DNA from: Nageia nagi
Lineage: Eukaryota > Pinophyta
DNA: 64,000 bases
Reading direction: 5' to 3'
Assembly: GCA_050084985.1 (NCBI GenBank)
Contig: JBITNC010000001.1
Coordinates: 210,366,001 to 210,430,000, forward strand
Part shown: positions 1-11,129 of the stretch, piece after piece
Position numbering within the stretch: position 1 is the stretch's first letter
How the letters are laid out: every line of letters starts with the position of its first letter
Notes under the pieces: model-generated
The model's database searches: none
Told to the model about the DNA's origin: nothing
Seen by the model: only the letters and a program-made list of their open reading frames with translations
Translations under genes and position numbers: made by a program

Positions 1-1240
1 GCACTTGTTGATCCACTTAGTAGATGATAATGACATAACATGTGTTGTGAGTACTAAAAGGATTTGTTAGAAAATAATCATGACCATAAGGATCAATGGG
101 TGAGGGAATAATTATACAATAATCCTTTCTTTATTAAACTATGTATATTTCCTAAATTGATACTTTTGCCTTAAAGATGTAGAATGTAGACAAAGATAGA
201 AAAATTAAAAGGGGAGATTTTAGAATCAAATGGGATAACATTCTCTTAAAGGCACATAAAACAATATTAGAACTATAATATTCACATCAATTTCAAATTA
301 ATTTAACTAATAAATGCTTACTAAAAAGTATATATTATGGCATGAAATATATTGATCATGAATTTATAGATTCTAACCTACATGAATATATAGACTAATT
401 TATCATGATGCATTTTACAATTTGTGAAAAGTGGATCAAATTGTATAACAATAAAATAATACAATTTGGATAATAATATACCTCATTTTATATATTAAAT
501 TATAGGGTACATACACCTATACCTAAAAATATAAGAGAGGAAAATTGGCTGAAAGAGTGTCCAAGGTCATGGATGAAGAATGAAATTAAAAAAAATAAGC
601 TATCAAAGAAAAATTATATGAATACGATGTAAATGTATTAGATATAGCTATTGGATGTAATACAATGATAATTATTATTTTTATTCATGTGCATTTATTT
701 TCTATTTTTTTATAGAATACTTAAAATAATATAAATATAATGATTTCAAAACTAATAATGTTTTCATGTAAATGTGTGTAGGCATTGTTTTTCTTGTCAA
801 TGTGGGCATATAGTCAACACTTAAAAATTGAAGAGAAGGATGAGTTAAGAGTGATATCTGACTATGGAGTGTAGGTTGATTTTGACAAAGCAAGTTGTGT
901 AAGTACAATATACCCAAACTTGATACAAGGAACATTAAGGTATGTTGGAAAAATTCAAGAGATTATTCAATTAGATTATAGGTCCTTCCACTATGTTATA
1001 TTTAAATATATATGGTTTGATACACTTGATACAAATAAAATCTTGCAAGATAATCATTTTCAATATCAAACAATTGACTCCACATGATATTTAGTTGAAG
1101 GGAAAGAGCCATATATTTTACCTCAACATTATCATCAAGTATTTTTCATCTCATATGTTATAGATGAGAAAATATAGTTTGTTATTAATTATGATCCTAG
1201 GGGGAAACATATTGTACAAGATATTATTGATTAATTAATA
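1..1240 (+). pseudogene. CACTA (En/Spm)-like transposon fragment with DUF4216-like domain
   Basis: A decayed coding fragment continuing from before the window. From about 780 to 1240 one frame reads through with only a few stops and resembles DUF4216, the domain often found downstream of TNP2 transposase in plant CACTA elements. Visible pieces are YVGKIQEIIQLDY (about 935-975), then FKYIWFDTLDTN, then VEGKEPYILPQHYHQVFFIS, matching the family order of a hydrophobic Y-G-x-I-x-E-I-x-E-L strand, an F-K-x-x-W-x-D-T block and a P-F-x-L-x-x-x-x-x-Q-V-F-Y block. Positions 1-950 match 30920-31900, so this is a repeat family and not a single gene. Stops interrupt it at places where Trp is expected. 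Terminal inverted repeats were not found. The domain assignment is by eye. Confidence 0.5.
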
Positions 1241-1460
1241 AAGTAAAATAAAAGAGTTCAATATTTATATTTATATTTTTATAGAATGCTTTGTTATGAA
1301 TTCTATATATATTATGTTATGGATGTTATTCAAAAATTTTACATCTGGTGTAAGAAATTGCTTATCCTTCTCAATTATTATTAATATCATTTGAAAAGGG
1401 TCATCCCTTGGTCCAAAAACATTTTTGAGGCACTTAAAAGTTTTTTTTTTTTTTTGGAAA

Positions 1461-2308
1461 CATAATCATATTTTCAAATGAATTAACATCATTTATTGAA
1501 TAGGTAGTAGACATGGTTTCTCTTTCCTTTTCCATAATGTTAGAAATAACATAAGAAACTAGTTTTTCTCCTTTAGTATTAATGTTGATTATGGAATGAT
1601 AATCTTATAAAAAATTCCTTGGTTATGGTTTAATTTAATCATTAGGGATTTAGGGTTTGGCATTAAGGGTTAAGGGGTTTAGGGGTTAGGTTTTACACTC
1701 ATATAGAAATTTTAAAAAACCTATTTCTCATACATGCCATAGGATACTAAAAAATGCCCAATGCCTAGTTGAAGAAATTAAAATATTTATGCTTGTTTTA
1801 CAATATAGTCATATTTTTAGTAGAATTAGCATCATTTATTGAATGGATAGTAGACATGGTTTCACTTTCCTTTTTCATTATGTTAGAATTAACATAAGAA
1901 ATTGGTTCTTCTCCCTTACCATTAATGGCAATTATGGAATGATAATCCTAGATAAAATCCCTTTGTTAGAGTTTACTTTTAAGGGTTAAGGGTATGGGGT
2001 TAAGGGTGAAGGTGTTTATAGGTTAGGGTTGACACTCATATGGATATTCTAAAATACCTATTTCTCATACATGCCATAGCTTCCTAAAACAACACCCAAT
2101 GCCCTAGTCAAGTAACTAAAAATATTTATCCTTGTTTAGATACATAGTCATATTTGCAATAGAATTGATTTTATTTGTTGAATGGGTAGTAGACATGGTT
2201 TCATTCTCCTTTTACATAATGTCATAAATAACATAAGAAATTGTTCTTATCCTTTAGCATTAATATAGATTGTGGAATGATAATCATAGATAAAATACCT
2301 TGGTTAGG
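1461..2308. repeat. Tandem repeat, ~340-bp unit, about 2.5 copies, with telomere-like motif
   Basis: Units begin with a cata(a/g)tcatattt motif near 1461, 1804 and 2143 (spacings of about 343 and 340). Each carries the landmarks gtagacatggttt, aacataagaaa and tatggaatgataatc. The first two units also contain a degenerate telomere-like run (agggatttagggtttgg near 1646; aagggttaaggg near 1982). The third unit is cut off where the LTR-C sequence starts at 2314. Confidence 0.85.
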
Positions 2309-2313
2309 TATCT

Positions 2314-2643
2314 TGTTAACTCTTAAAAAAGAATTTAATTTAATTAAAATACACTTTTACATATTTGAAGTTATTTATTAATTTAATTAAATAAATTATT
2401 TTATCATTGTACACTTTCATATACCTTTATATTTTTTGATAATAGGTTAGCCCAACATCATAATAAGCCTATGAAGGAGCCTTAGCACTAGACATGTTAC
2501 CTATAAAGGTGGGGTAATTATGTATAAGTATTTATGACATGATCCTAAATTCTTGATAGGTGGAAATTACTTGTATCATTATTGAATGTTATTTTTTAAT
2601 GTCACCTATCATATCTAGATTTTGGTATACATTGAGCTCTATA
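2314..2643 (+). repeat. LTR-C copy 1, 5' LTR, left part
   Basis: Starts TGTTAACTC and aligns with 19590-19915. Shared landmarks are a poly-AT stretch, aataagcctatgaaggagcc (copy 2: aataagcctaaggaggagcc), ccttagcactagac, cttgataggtggaaattac and cacctatcatat. It is interrupted after 2643 by the minus-strand element, and positions 2639-2643 (ctata) are the target duplication. Confidence 0.75.
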
Positions 2644-3143
2644 TGAGAGACAAGTTTGAGGAACAAAATAATATGATTTGATATTCAATTGATTTATCAT
2701 CAAGAATTTTGAAGCATAATATATAGCCATGAAGGAGATATTAAAATCAAGCTTTATGGGAGTTACAAGAATAAGAAATAAGTGCTATGGACTATTATAA
2801 TATTCTATGACCAAATCTATCTAAAATAGCTAGAAGGAGTTACAAACATGTACTAGAGGTTACTAACATAAATACTATGAGGTGGAGTAAGTAAAAATGG
2901 ATTGGAACCATAAAAAATACCTCTAAATAGTCAAAGCTCATAACTACTAAGTGTTATTGACAAACTATGGTTGGTATAAAGAAATGCAATGGTATTACAG
3001 AAATGCATTGGGTCTCTTAGAAACATGGGCACATTTTCCAAATGCATAGGTATTTTACTACTAAAATGTGAAGGGATGTTGTGTTTTGAATTAGAGGGTT
3101 AGAGAGCTTGAATATTTAACTTTATCACTATGCAACTCCAACA
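2644..3143 (-). repeat. 3' LTR of the minus-strand gag-only element
   Basis: Exactly 500 bp and alignable end to end with 5931-6430. Landmarks are tgagagacaag at one end, agccatgaa, ggagttacaaacatgt, agaggttactaacataaatac and ctccaaca at the other end. Confidence 0.9.
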
Positions 3144-3156
3144 TAATCCCCCTTAA
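3144..3156 (-). promoter_or_regulatory. Polypurine tract of the minus-strand element
   Basis: Reads AAGGGGGA followed by TTA on the minus strand, directly abutting the TGTTGGA start of the 3' LTR. This is the expected place for priming plus-strand DNA synthesis. Confidence 0.8.
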
Positions 3157-4219
3157 TGGTGAAGGGAATTACCCAAGAGTTCAAAAGTATCAAAAAGAAC
3201 TTGGAAGAGTGGATTGATTAGTCTTCTTTTGCATTTATTCTAGCCTTGAAGTAGAAAACTTAGAATTTGTAAAAAAAAATTTGAGCACTCCTTCCACTCT
3301 ATGTGTGGGCTATCCTCTATCATTCCTACTTCATGCAACAACATATTGAATGAATTTTGATGAGCTACTCCCCCTTTATCAAAAGCTACTTGTATAGACA
3401 TGCCAAACATGTACATTGAGCATCCTTACTCATGTTTTCTCACATGGTTGCACCATACCTCCCAAGTGATTCAATTATAACATTCAATCATCTCACATAG
3501 ATGATTAAAACATAATACTCTCTCACATATCAGTACATAAAACTTCAAATAACATAAATCCAAGATATGACTTATTACATATGCAACAATTTGTTGTTGC
3601 TCCTCACATAGAACATCACCCTTTTTCACATAATATGTAATCATGAAATGATTATCCTCCATACAAGTCATAGCATTCCTTACCACTACTACACATCTCT
3701 CTTTCTTCTTTGTTTCTTCAACAATTATTGTCTTTAGTTCAAGAAGAGAGGTCTTTATGGTTTTTTTTCATAAGAAAATCCTCAAATATGGATTTGGTTT
3801 CTAACATTATGTTGGTAAGATATTATCCATATTTCTCATATACAATAATAGCATTCAAACTATCCATAACACATCTACTCAAAATACCATCAACAAATAA
3901 ATAAAAAAGATAAATATCATCACCTTTGAGGATGCTTTGATGAGTAGGATCCTAAATGTCTTCATTTTCACCAAATTATTGAAATTTTGCAAGGGGGGAA
4001 GCCATAAACTTGCTAAGAGTTCTTTTCATTTCTTCTTCACTCATTATTTCCTTTGAAATACAAACATTAACCATCACTATAGTTACTCTATGGGAGTGCT
4101 TTTCAAGTTTCACAATGATGGCTCCATAGTGTTTAAAACTTGAAGCTCACTAATCTCCATTACATCTTCATTCTCTTTACATAAGGTTGATTCATTCCAT
4201 ATGAGTTATCTTCAAAAAA

Positions 4220-5596
4220 AAAGCTGATAGCTTCTATTTATTTATCATTTACATATTCTTATGAATCAAAATCCCACATAACTTCATTTATTACCTCTTT
4301 AATAAGATAATCTTTCACTCTAAATGAGTGAGTTTCCAAATATGATTCTTCATAATACACCATTTCAAATGAATGGTATTCATATTCATATGATTAAGTT
4401 GCACATAAATAACAACACTCTTACATGAGTGTATATTCATATTCTTATAAATTTAGAGTGCCAAGAAATTGATCTTCAATCTCTTCTTTCAACAAAGCAA
4501 TCTTTAAATTAATATAAGTGAGCCAATCATGGTGAAGTATTGGCTCCTTATTTTCATAATAATCCTCCATTCTTGGTGTGGATTCATTATATGGATATAT
4601 TTCATACAAATTTGGATCTTTGTCCTCCTTAAAACACTCTTATCCCACCTCATCTTAGTGGTATTCACAACAAGCATCATACTCTATTGTATCTTGGTGG
4701 TGTTCACAATAAGCATCATACTCCACCATATCTTGATGGTATTCACAACAAGCATCATTATTATAGAATGATCTTCTCACAACTACCTTTTCAATGAGAC
4801 ATATTTCATCTTTCTCCCCATTTTGAGGAACTCCAACATGCTCTTTATCTCTTTTATGAGAATCTTGAACAAAAATAACTTCATCACAAACACTTGGATT
4901 GATATTGTTAAGATAAAAATAAAAAATAAAAACATCATGCATTATATTGTTAAAATATGCATCAACATTCACTTTTTCTTCCATAACAAAAACATAAACA
5001 TGTGCATTATCACCCTTAAGAGGATTATCAACTAGCTTGGAAAAAATATGTACCTCCTTCATAAAGCAATAATCATAAAATAAATCTAGAAACATCAACA
5101 CTTTGATCATCATAAATGCTTGGAAAAACATTGGCTCCTTCTCCTTCATTAATATAGCCTCTTTTAATTCTATAATCACCAAATTCTTCATAAGTCTCCT
5201 AAATATATTGGATAAAAAAGTACTCATAAAATTCTTCAAAATAGGGTTGATCTTCATAAGAATCCCCTTTACTAACATAATCATTAAATGTAGTCCCATA
5301 AATTTCTTGTAATCTTTTCCATGCACTTGTAGGTGTTCTACAACTTACAATGAGTAGAAAAGTGTTTGGCTCCAAACTCTTTCTTATCCTCAATAGGAAA
5401 ATGTAATTTTGGTGTTGTTCCTCTTTGATTCTTTTACTTATTCATCTATAAGGTTGCACCAATCTTCAAGTTCCTCATACTCAACAATGATGCAATCCCA
5501 AAGTCCTTTGGCAATCAAGAAGTGCCTCATTTTCACTTGCTAATAGTTATACTCTTCTCTAAACAATATTTGGGCTTGCAATTCATATTTGGCCAT
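4220..5596 (-). pseudogene. Copia-like gag with unrecognised acidic C-terminal extension
   Basis: Minus-strand coding region beginning at an ATG at 5596 (MAKYELQAQILF), about 320 bp inside the PBS. Early residues include KMRHFLIAKGLWD, matching the W/K-M-x-x-x-L-x-A-x-x-L-W-D pattern of copia gag. After a frame change near 5400 the piece TPTSAWKRLQEIYG (about 5335-5290) matches the conserved A-W-x-x-L-x-x-x-Y block of the UBN2-type gag family. From about 5320 down to about 4220 a frame continues with few stops, rich in Glu, Asp, Tyr and His. It holds a Cys/His repeat (4652-4760) and Tyr-Glu-Tyr-rich stretches, and matches nothing I recognise. No CCHC zinc knuckle was seen. At least one frameshift and several stops mean this copy is dead. 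Its role would be particle formation; the tail's role is unknown. Confidence 0.65.
4652..4760 (-). repeat. 39-bp in-frame tandem repeat (13-residue Cys/His/acidic units)
   Basis: Three units start at 4652, 4691 and 4730 on the plus strand (spacing 39). In the gag-tail frame they encode variants of YDACCEYHQDMVE. The spacing is a multiple of three, so the repeat keeps the frame open. Confidence 0.85.
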
Positions 5597-5915
5597 CATA
5601 CCAAGATTAAAAAGTATTCACAAATGTAGATATTTTATAAATCTTCTACAACAACAAACTATCTCTCAAAACTCTCACACTCTCAAATTCTAGCAAAATA
5701 TTATACTAACAACAAACTTGCTCTCATACACTCATGCTATAGCCTATACTAAAGTATGTTCTCTATAAAGCTCTAAGATCTCTCTCTTACTTTACTACAC
5801 ATATTTAAAATCATAAAAAAAACTAACACAAACTCTCTTAGATCACTTGTGAGAAAACTTGATAAGTTCTCAAAGTATCCATAAACTCTATTTTTTAACC
5901 CATTTATATCTACTA

Positions 5916-5927
5916 GCTCTGATGCTA
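5916..5927 (-). promoter_or_regulatory. Primer-binding site (tRNA-iMet type)
   Basis: Reads TAGCATCAGAGC on the minus strand, 10 of 12 matches to the plant initiator-Met PBS TGGTATCAGAGC. It lies 3 bp from the 5' LTR (5931-6430), which fixes the element's orientation. Confidence 0.85.
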
Positions 5928-5930
5928 ATA

Positions 5931-6430
5931 TGAGAGATAAGTTTTAGGCACACTATGATATTATTTGATATTCAATTGATTTATGATTAATCATTTTGAA
6001 GTATAATATATAGCCATGAAATAGATATTAAAATCAAGCTATGGGAGTTACAAGACTAAGAAATAAGTGCTATAGATTGTTACAAGATTATATGACTAAA
6101 TCAATCTAAAATAGTTAAAAGGAGTTACAAACATGTGCTAGAGGTTACTAACATAAATACTATGAAGTGGAGAGAGAAAAAATGGAGTGGAACCACCAAA
6201 AAATACCTTAAAATAATCAAAGCTTGTAACTACTAGGAATTACTAATAAAACACAATTGGTCTCTAGAAATGCAATGGCATTTCAAAAATGCATTAGGTA
6301 TCTCAAAAATGTGGGTGTATTTTCCAAACACATAGGCATTTCACTAACAAAAATACATAGGTTTTCCATATTTTAAATTGGAGGGATGGAGAGCTTGAAT
6401 AATCAATTTAATTAGTCTATAATTCCAACA
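5931..6430 (-). repeat. 5' LTR of the minus-strand gag-only element
   Basis: 500 bp, the partner of 2644-3143. On the minus strand it begins TGTTGGAATT and ends TCTCA beside the PBS. The CTATA target copy follows at 6431-6435 on the plus strand. Confidence 0.9.
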
Positions 6431-6435
6431 CTATA

Positions 6436-6818
6436 TTCATGCAATCTTTCTTACTTGTTTGCATGCAATATTTTGAGCTTTGAAGGAATGATGATGACAT
6501 CAAGTGAAAGGGTGAAGTAATCTAGAATGGTAACCAAGTAGTACTATTAGGATCCTAGTATCTATGCTAAGTTAATATCATATTATTGGATCCATTCTTT
6601 GGAGAAGCTCATCATTCATGTTCTTTTGATTGAATATCACCTTCATTTATCATGATAGGAAGAATACATGTTTGTATCTTTTGTAAATCCAATTTGATAG
6701 GTTAAGGTTAATTAAGTAATTATCATCTTTCATGTCATCATTTACTATTATTCATGATTAATTTATTAAATTGAATATATTGTAAATAACCTTAATTATT
6801 ATTATTTCAATTATAACA
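6436..6818 (+). repeat. LTR-C copy 1, 5' LTR, right part
   Basis: Continues the LTR after the nested element and aligns with about 19920-20304. Shared pieces are aatgatgatgacatcaagtg, taatctagaatg, ccattctttggagaagct, atcttttgtaaatc and ctttcatgtcatcattta, ending aattataaca. A TGG two bases downstream (6821) may start a PBS of undetermined tRNA type. Confidence 0.75.
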
Positions 6819-7837
6819 ATTGGTAAACCTAAATTATTTTTGATATATCAGTTATTATTCACTAGTTGCACTAAAATCCCTAAGGTTTTTGGATAGGACT
6901 AATATCATTTTTCAAGTATTTCAAAAGAGGTTTTGTAGCAATGCAAGACCAAGATAATACAAAATGGACTTGTACATCTATAAAATCAAAGGCTAAGGAT
7001 ATTAAAAATTTGTTCCCTCAATTCAAAAAGGTAGAACTTAATGAAGATGGAAAGTAATTTCAAACCAATAATGTGAGTATTCCTTAACCAAAACCATAAT
7101 AATAAGTACAATAACTACCAATTCTAGGTATGATCCTTGATGTTGATGGTATTTGGATTGTTCTATAAAATTCTATTCTTGCATATTCTTTTTACATGCT
7201 TATTTTTCATCATTTCTTAAAAATATAAAATGGCTTATAAACCTAGGTGTCTTTTCCTCCTTATATCCTAGCAGTGATGTTAGCTTGTAGCATCGCTACT
7301 CTATTAATAAATGGCTAAAATGAAAATCATTTTATTAAATTTTGAGATGTGTCCTTTGGTTTAAAAATCTTATTCATATCCATTAAAAATTCTAAAAAAT
7401 GTTTAACAAATTTAACACATGAAACCTAGGTATATTAATTTCTCCACCTTCATTTTGTTAGATTTTAGGCCCTTTTTCTCAATATTAGAACAATACCTTA
7501 AATTATATTATTTTATTGCAAAATTTTCTTTATTTAATTAAGCATAATTCTTTTCTTGGAAACTTTTCTTTCTTTACTCAAGCATCATCAATGAATTCTA
7601 GCATCCCTGCTCCATTATAGCCACATCACATGTGATTATTTTTGACAAAATGAATATTTGTTATCTTCATCAAAAAGAGTTTGTACTTATTTAAGTTCTT
7701 ATTGATTATATGTTTATTTTTAATTTTGCTTTATTTTAACTTACCTTTTTATATTAAACACATTTATTTCATTTTAAATTAAATAAACAATAATAAACAA
7801 GTCCATAACATAGCCAAAGAAGGCATTATATATATAT
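6819..7837. other. No gene seen; interior of LTR-C element
   Basis: AT-rich sequence with scattered stops in all frames and no motif that I recognise. Confidence 0.6.
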
Positions 7838-8322
7838 TGTTGGAATGTATAATGTATTATTGTAAAGGTTATGAAATAATATTCTATGTAAGTTCACTAA
7901 TAATTAAGGGTATAATTTTATACCTTAAGTATTTAAGTGAATATGATAATGTAACTTGTCCTACACTCCATGTCATGAGCATGCCCCTTGGGTAAAAGGA
8001 TGTGCATGTGATGCTTTTGTGCATTGGATAAAAGGGTGATCCAAAGAGGGATTTTGGCCTATAAATAGAAGCCTCCCTTTTTGAGATTACTCACCAATTT
8101 ATGGAGTAAATCTATTCCATAGGATAGTGTTTAGGAAATGAGTTAGAAGAATTGTTAAAGTTCATATTTGAGATTAAGAGAGATCTAGTTAGTGGATGTA
8201 CTCCTAGTTGGAGGAACCACTTACATCTTATGTTATCTTTGTGAGTTTGTTATATGTGTATTATGAGATTTCATATGATATTAAGAGTTTATAATTGTTC
8301 ATGTTATAGTTAAATTCTCTCA
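7838..8322 (+). repeat. Orphan LTR (~485 bp) with TATA box
   Basis: Begins TGTTGGAATG and ends AATTCTCTCA, and is followed two bases later by an iMet-type PBS, so it is a 5' LTR and not a solo LTR. It contains a TATA box (8060-8068) about 220 bp from the start. No second copy was found in the window. It could be the 5' LTR of the copia element at 11.1-15.1 kb, but the 2.8-kb gap to gag and the missing 3' partner leave that open. Confidence 0.65.
8060..8068 (+). promoter_or_regulatory. TATA box in orphan LTR
   Basis: TATAAATAG in a cctataaatagaagcctcc context, typical of plant LTR promoters and placed mid-LTR as expected at the U3/R side. Confidence 0.6.
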
Positions 8323-8324
8323 TT

Positions 8325-8336
8325 TAGTATTAGAGC
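8325..8336 (+). promoter_or_regulatory. Primer-binding site (tRNA-iMet type)
   Basis: TAGTATTAGAGC matches TGGTATCAGAGC at 10 of 12 bases. Both differences (G to A, C to T) are transitions. It lies two bases after the LTR's terminal CA. Confidence 0.75.
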
Positions 8337-11129
8337 TAGTACTTGGAGGCTCTTCTTCAACATCCTTGGAAACTCCTTCATCTTGAAGGCTCCTCAACAT
8401 CATTAGTTGAGGTAAAATATTTTTGAAGGTATAACCTTATATCCTCTTGATATATTCTCATTTTTTACTAATCAATTATGATACTAACATTATTTGTATG
8501 TTAGTTGCAAACTTTTTTTGAAACATTTGCTCACATGTTATTGCTATGCAATTTTTTTTACTAACACTATTTTGTTAGTAATTATTTTTTTTTTAATAAA
8601 ATTATTTAAGATATAACAATATTATGCTATAGTTTAAATTTGCATTTTAAAAAAAAATTCTAACAAAGTTTTATGTATTTTTTAAAGGAGGTTGTTATTT
8701 TGTTAGTGTTTAAAAATTACAAATTTTTATTGCAAAAGATGCTAATTTAGCTTAGGGGAGGCAAATTTCATATCTTTTTAAAGTAGTGTTATTAAAAACA
8801 TTAAGTTTGTAGTTGAAAATAAACTTGTTTATTTGTAATATAGTCTACATTTATTTTCAAAATTCATAAAAAAGGGGAAGGAAAAGTACTAATTTCATTT
8901 GCAATATATTTTCTAAAAAATAAATTTTATTTTTTTATGGGGAGGGAGGAAGCAACCATGTATGCAGGTGGATATGTTGGCCTTCTACTTGCTTATTTTG
9001 TGCCTCTTCTTACATGATAAAAGAGAAAGCCTTTTTTCTCCTATTTCACCCCTTGTGACTATTGAGTGATGGATCTTAGCATGCCTAGTAGATCTAGGCT
9101 ATAGAGTGGCTCCATTGGTTGTCTTGCCCCTCATGGTTGCAAAGTGGCTCTATCGATGGACCTAACACTTTGTAGCTATAGAGTGGTGGACCTGACCCTC
9201 CCTTCTTATGGCCCTAATCTTTGTAGCTACATGTAGAGTCTCCATTTTTATATGGCACTTCTCCTTATATCTCCCTCACTTGCACTTTTTAAATACACAT
9301 TTAAACCTCAATGTAGCTGCTTGTATTTGTATTCTGATTGTTGTAGCTCTCAACCCTATATTTTGTTTATTTGCACATCCCTTAACTTGACTCACTCACC
9401 TTACTCATTTTTTTAGGTATTATTGTTGCCTTGCTCATGCCATGATTCCTCATTCATGCCTCCTTGCATAGTCATTACTTTTTTTACCCCTTCTTGCTTA
9501 TCACCTCTCTTAGTATTATTTCTTTATGTGCATTTATTTTAGGGTTTCTTGAAAGCCTTTTTTATTAATTACACCTAAATCATTAATTCTCCTTGCAAAT
9601 GTATACTCCAAACGAAAGGTCAAAAATCACCATCATGAGTTTCATTTTAAAGTCATCTTGGAATGCATTTTTTGAACTTGACATGGAGTGTAGTAAAAGT
9701 TAAAACTAAATCTTTAATGCTTTATGTGTAATCTTCAAACACTTAAGTTTGTTGGTAAAACCATTTCAAAACTATTTTTTACTTAAATATTTTAAGAGGA
9801 ATATTTTTTAAAGGTTATTCCTTTACAAATAATGGCAAAAATAGTAATTTTATACTAAGTTCAACCTTGTTTACCTTTAAAATTGCAAGAGTGACATTAA
9901 TCTTAGAATATTTTGATGATCTACACATATTGAAATTTCTAGAATGTCAAATTCTTAACCTTTTTTTAAAAGGAAGCATCTTACTTAAAGATGAATGCAT
10001 ACTTAGAATTTTTATTTTTATTTTTAGCTTGCAAGTATTCTTCCTTAGTTAAATGTCTACGATAAAACTAGTATGTTATCTATAGGGTATAATTTTTTAA
10101 ATAAAAAAGGAGGGGGGAATTTTTATAAATTTTTTTTACTTTAACTTTATCTAGATGCTAAATCTTTAACTTTATAATGCATGCCTCTTAATCTTATGTA
10201 GGAATAGTGCATGCCTAGTACTTTTTATTTTTTAAATGATACATTTTTTTAACTTAATTTTTTAAGTTATGGGAATGATGCATTTGATGACTCCCTAGTT
10301 ATGTGTTTTCTTATGCAAATAATGGAATTGACTTGTGCAAAATAGCAAATGATGTAAAGATGTCCTTTAGAGATTAGTAAACAAAACCCATTGGACACTT
10401 GGTTTTAAAAATTTTGAATTGATAATTTTTTTTGCTTATGATCTTTACTTCATTTTTTACATATTGATTTATTTTCTTATGAAACAAAAATACAAAAATT
10501 TAAATGAGCAATCCCCCCTAAAAATGAACACATACACATGTACATTCCACAACATGAATTGTTTGGGGAGCCATAAGGTGAGGATAGGCAAACTGGAGTC
10601 TTTAAGTTTGATGATCCAAATGGTGAAAATTTTGTCCTTCTTAATTGTCCTTAAGTCCTCTATTGGTCTATTATAACTCCAATAGGTGGACAAGCATGTG
10701 TGTAGTGATACCACATGTCTACACATCCATTCTAGGATTATCCTGATAACCTAGGAGGATAACTTGAAACCTAATCAAGATTAATAATTTGGCTAATTCA
10801 ATAAGCATCATAACCTTGGAAAATAGTAGGTACTTCTCCTTGTGAGAAAGTATAATACTGACCAAGGTGAACTAATTAAGGATTGGTAGTACTTGGGCTC
10901 CTTTTATATGTGCCTCTAGGTGAAGGCCTAATTTTTATACAAGAAAAGAAACCTCAACAATGTCACTACATCTATGGTTCTTGGTGATGACAAAAGTATT
11001 TGGGTACATATATTATTGTTTGTAAAACATTTGTACTTGTGAATTAAATCAAGCATGTCTTAGTTAATTAAATGTAACATGTAATGTTATTTATTAAACA
11101 TTATGCTTATGATTTTTCACATTCTTATG
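8337..11129. other. No gene seen between orphan LTR and copia gag
   Basis: AT-rich, with poly-T and poly-A runs and no frame that stays open or matches a retroelement domain. If the orphan LTR and the copia polyprotein belong together this would be an unusually long leader; otherwise it contains further decayed insertions. Confidence 0.5.

Larger units (their letters stand above)
2644..6430 (-). mobile_element. Complete non-autonomous LTR retrotransposon, gag-only (TR-GAG-like)
   Basis: A structurally complete element in minus orientation: two 500-bp LTRs (2644-3143 and 5931-6430), each reading TGTTGGA...TCTCA on the minus strand; a primer-binding site beside the right LTR; a polypurine tract beside the left LTR; and a perfect 5-bp target duplication CTATA (2639-2643 and 6431-6435). 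The 2.8-kb interior encodes a copia-like gag region and an acidic extension. I see no protease, integrase, reverse transcriptase or RNase H motif in it. Gag-only plant elements of this layout have been described as TR-GAG; membership here is inferred. It would need enzymes supplied by another copia element. The LTRs have diverged visibly, so the insertion is old. Confidence 0.85.

Noticed and set aside
4529-5312. Plus-strand open frames across 4529-4771, 4823-5035 and 5103-5312
   Set aside because: Antisense shadows of the minus-strand gag tail; hydrophobic composition results from the reverse complement of acidic codons.
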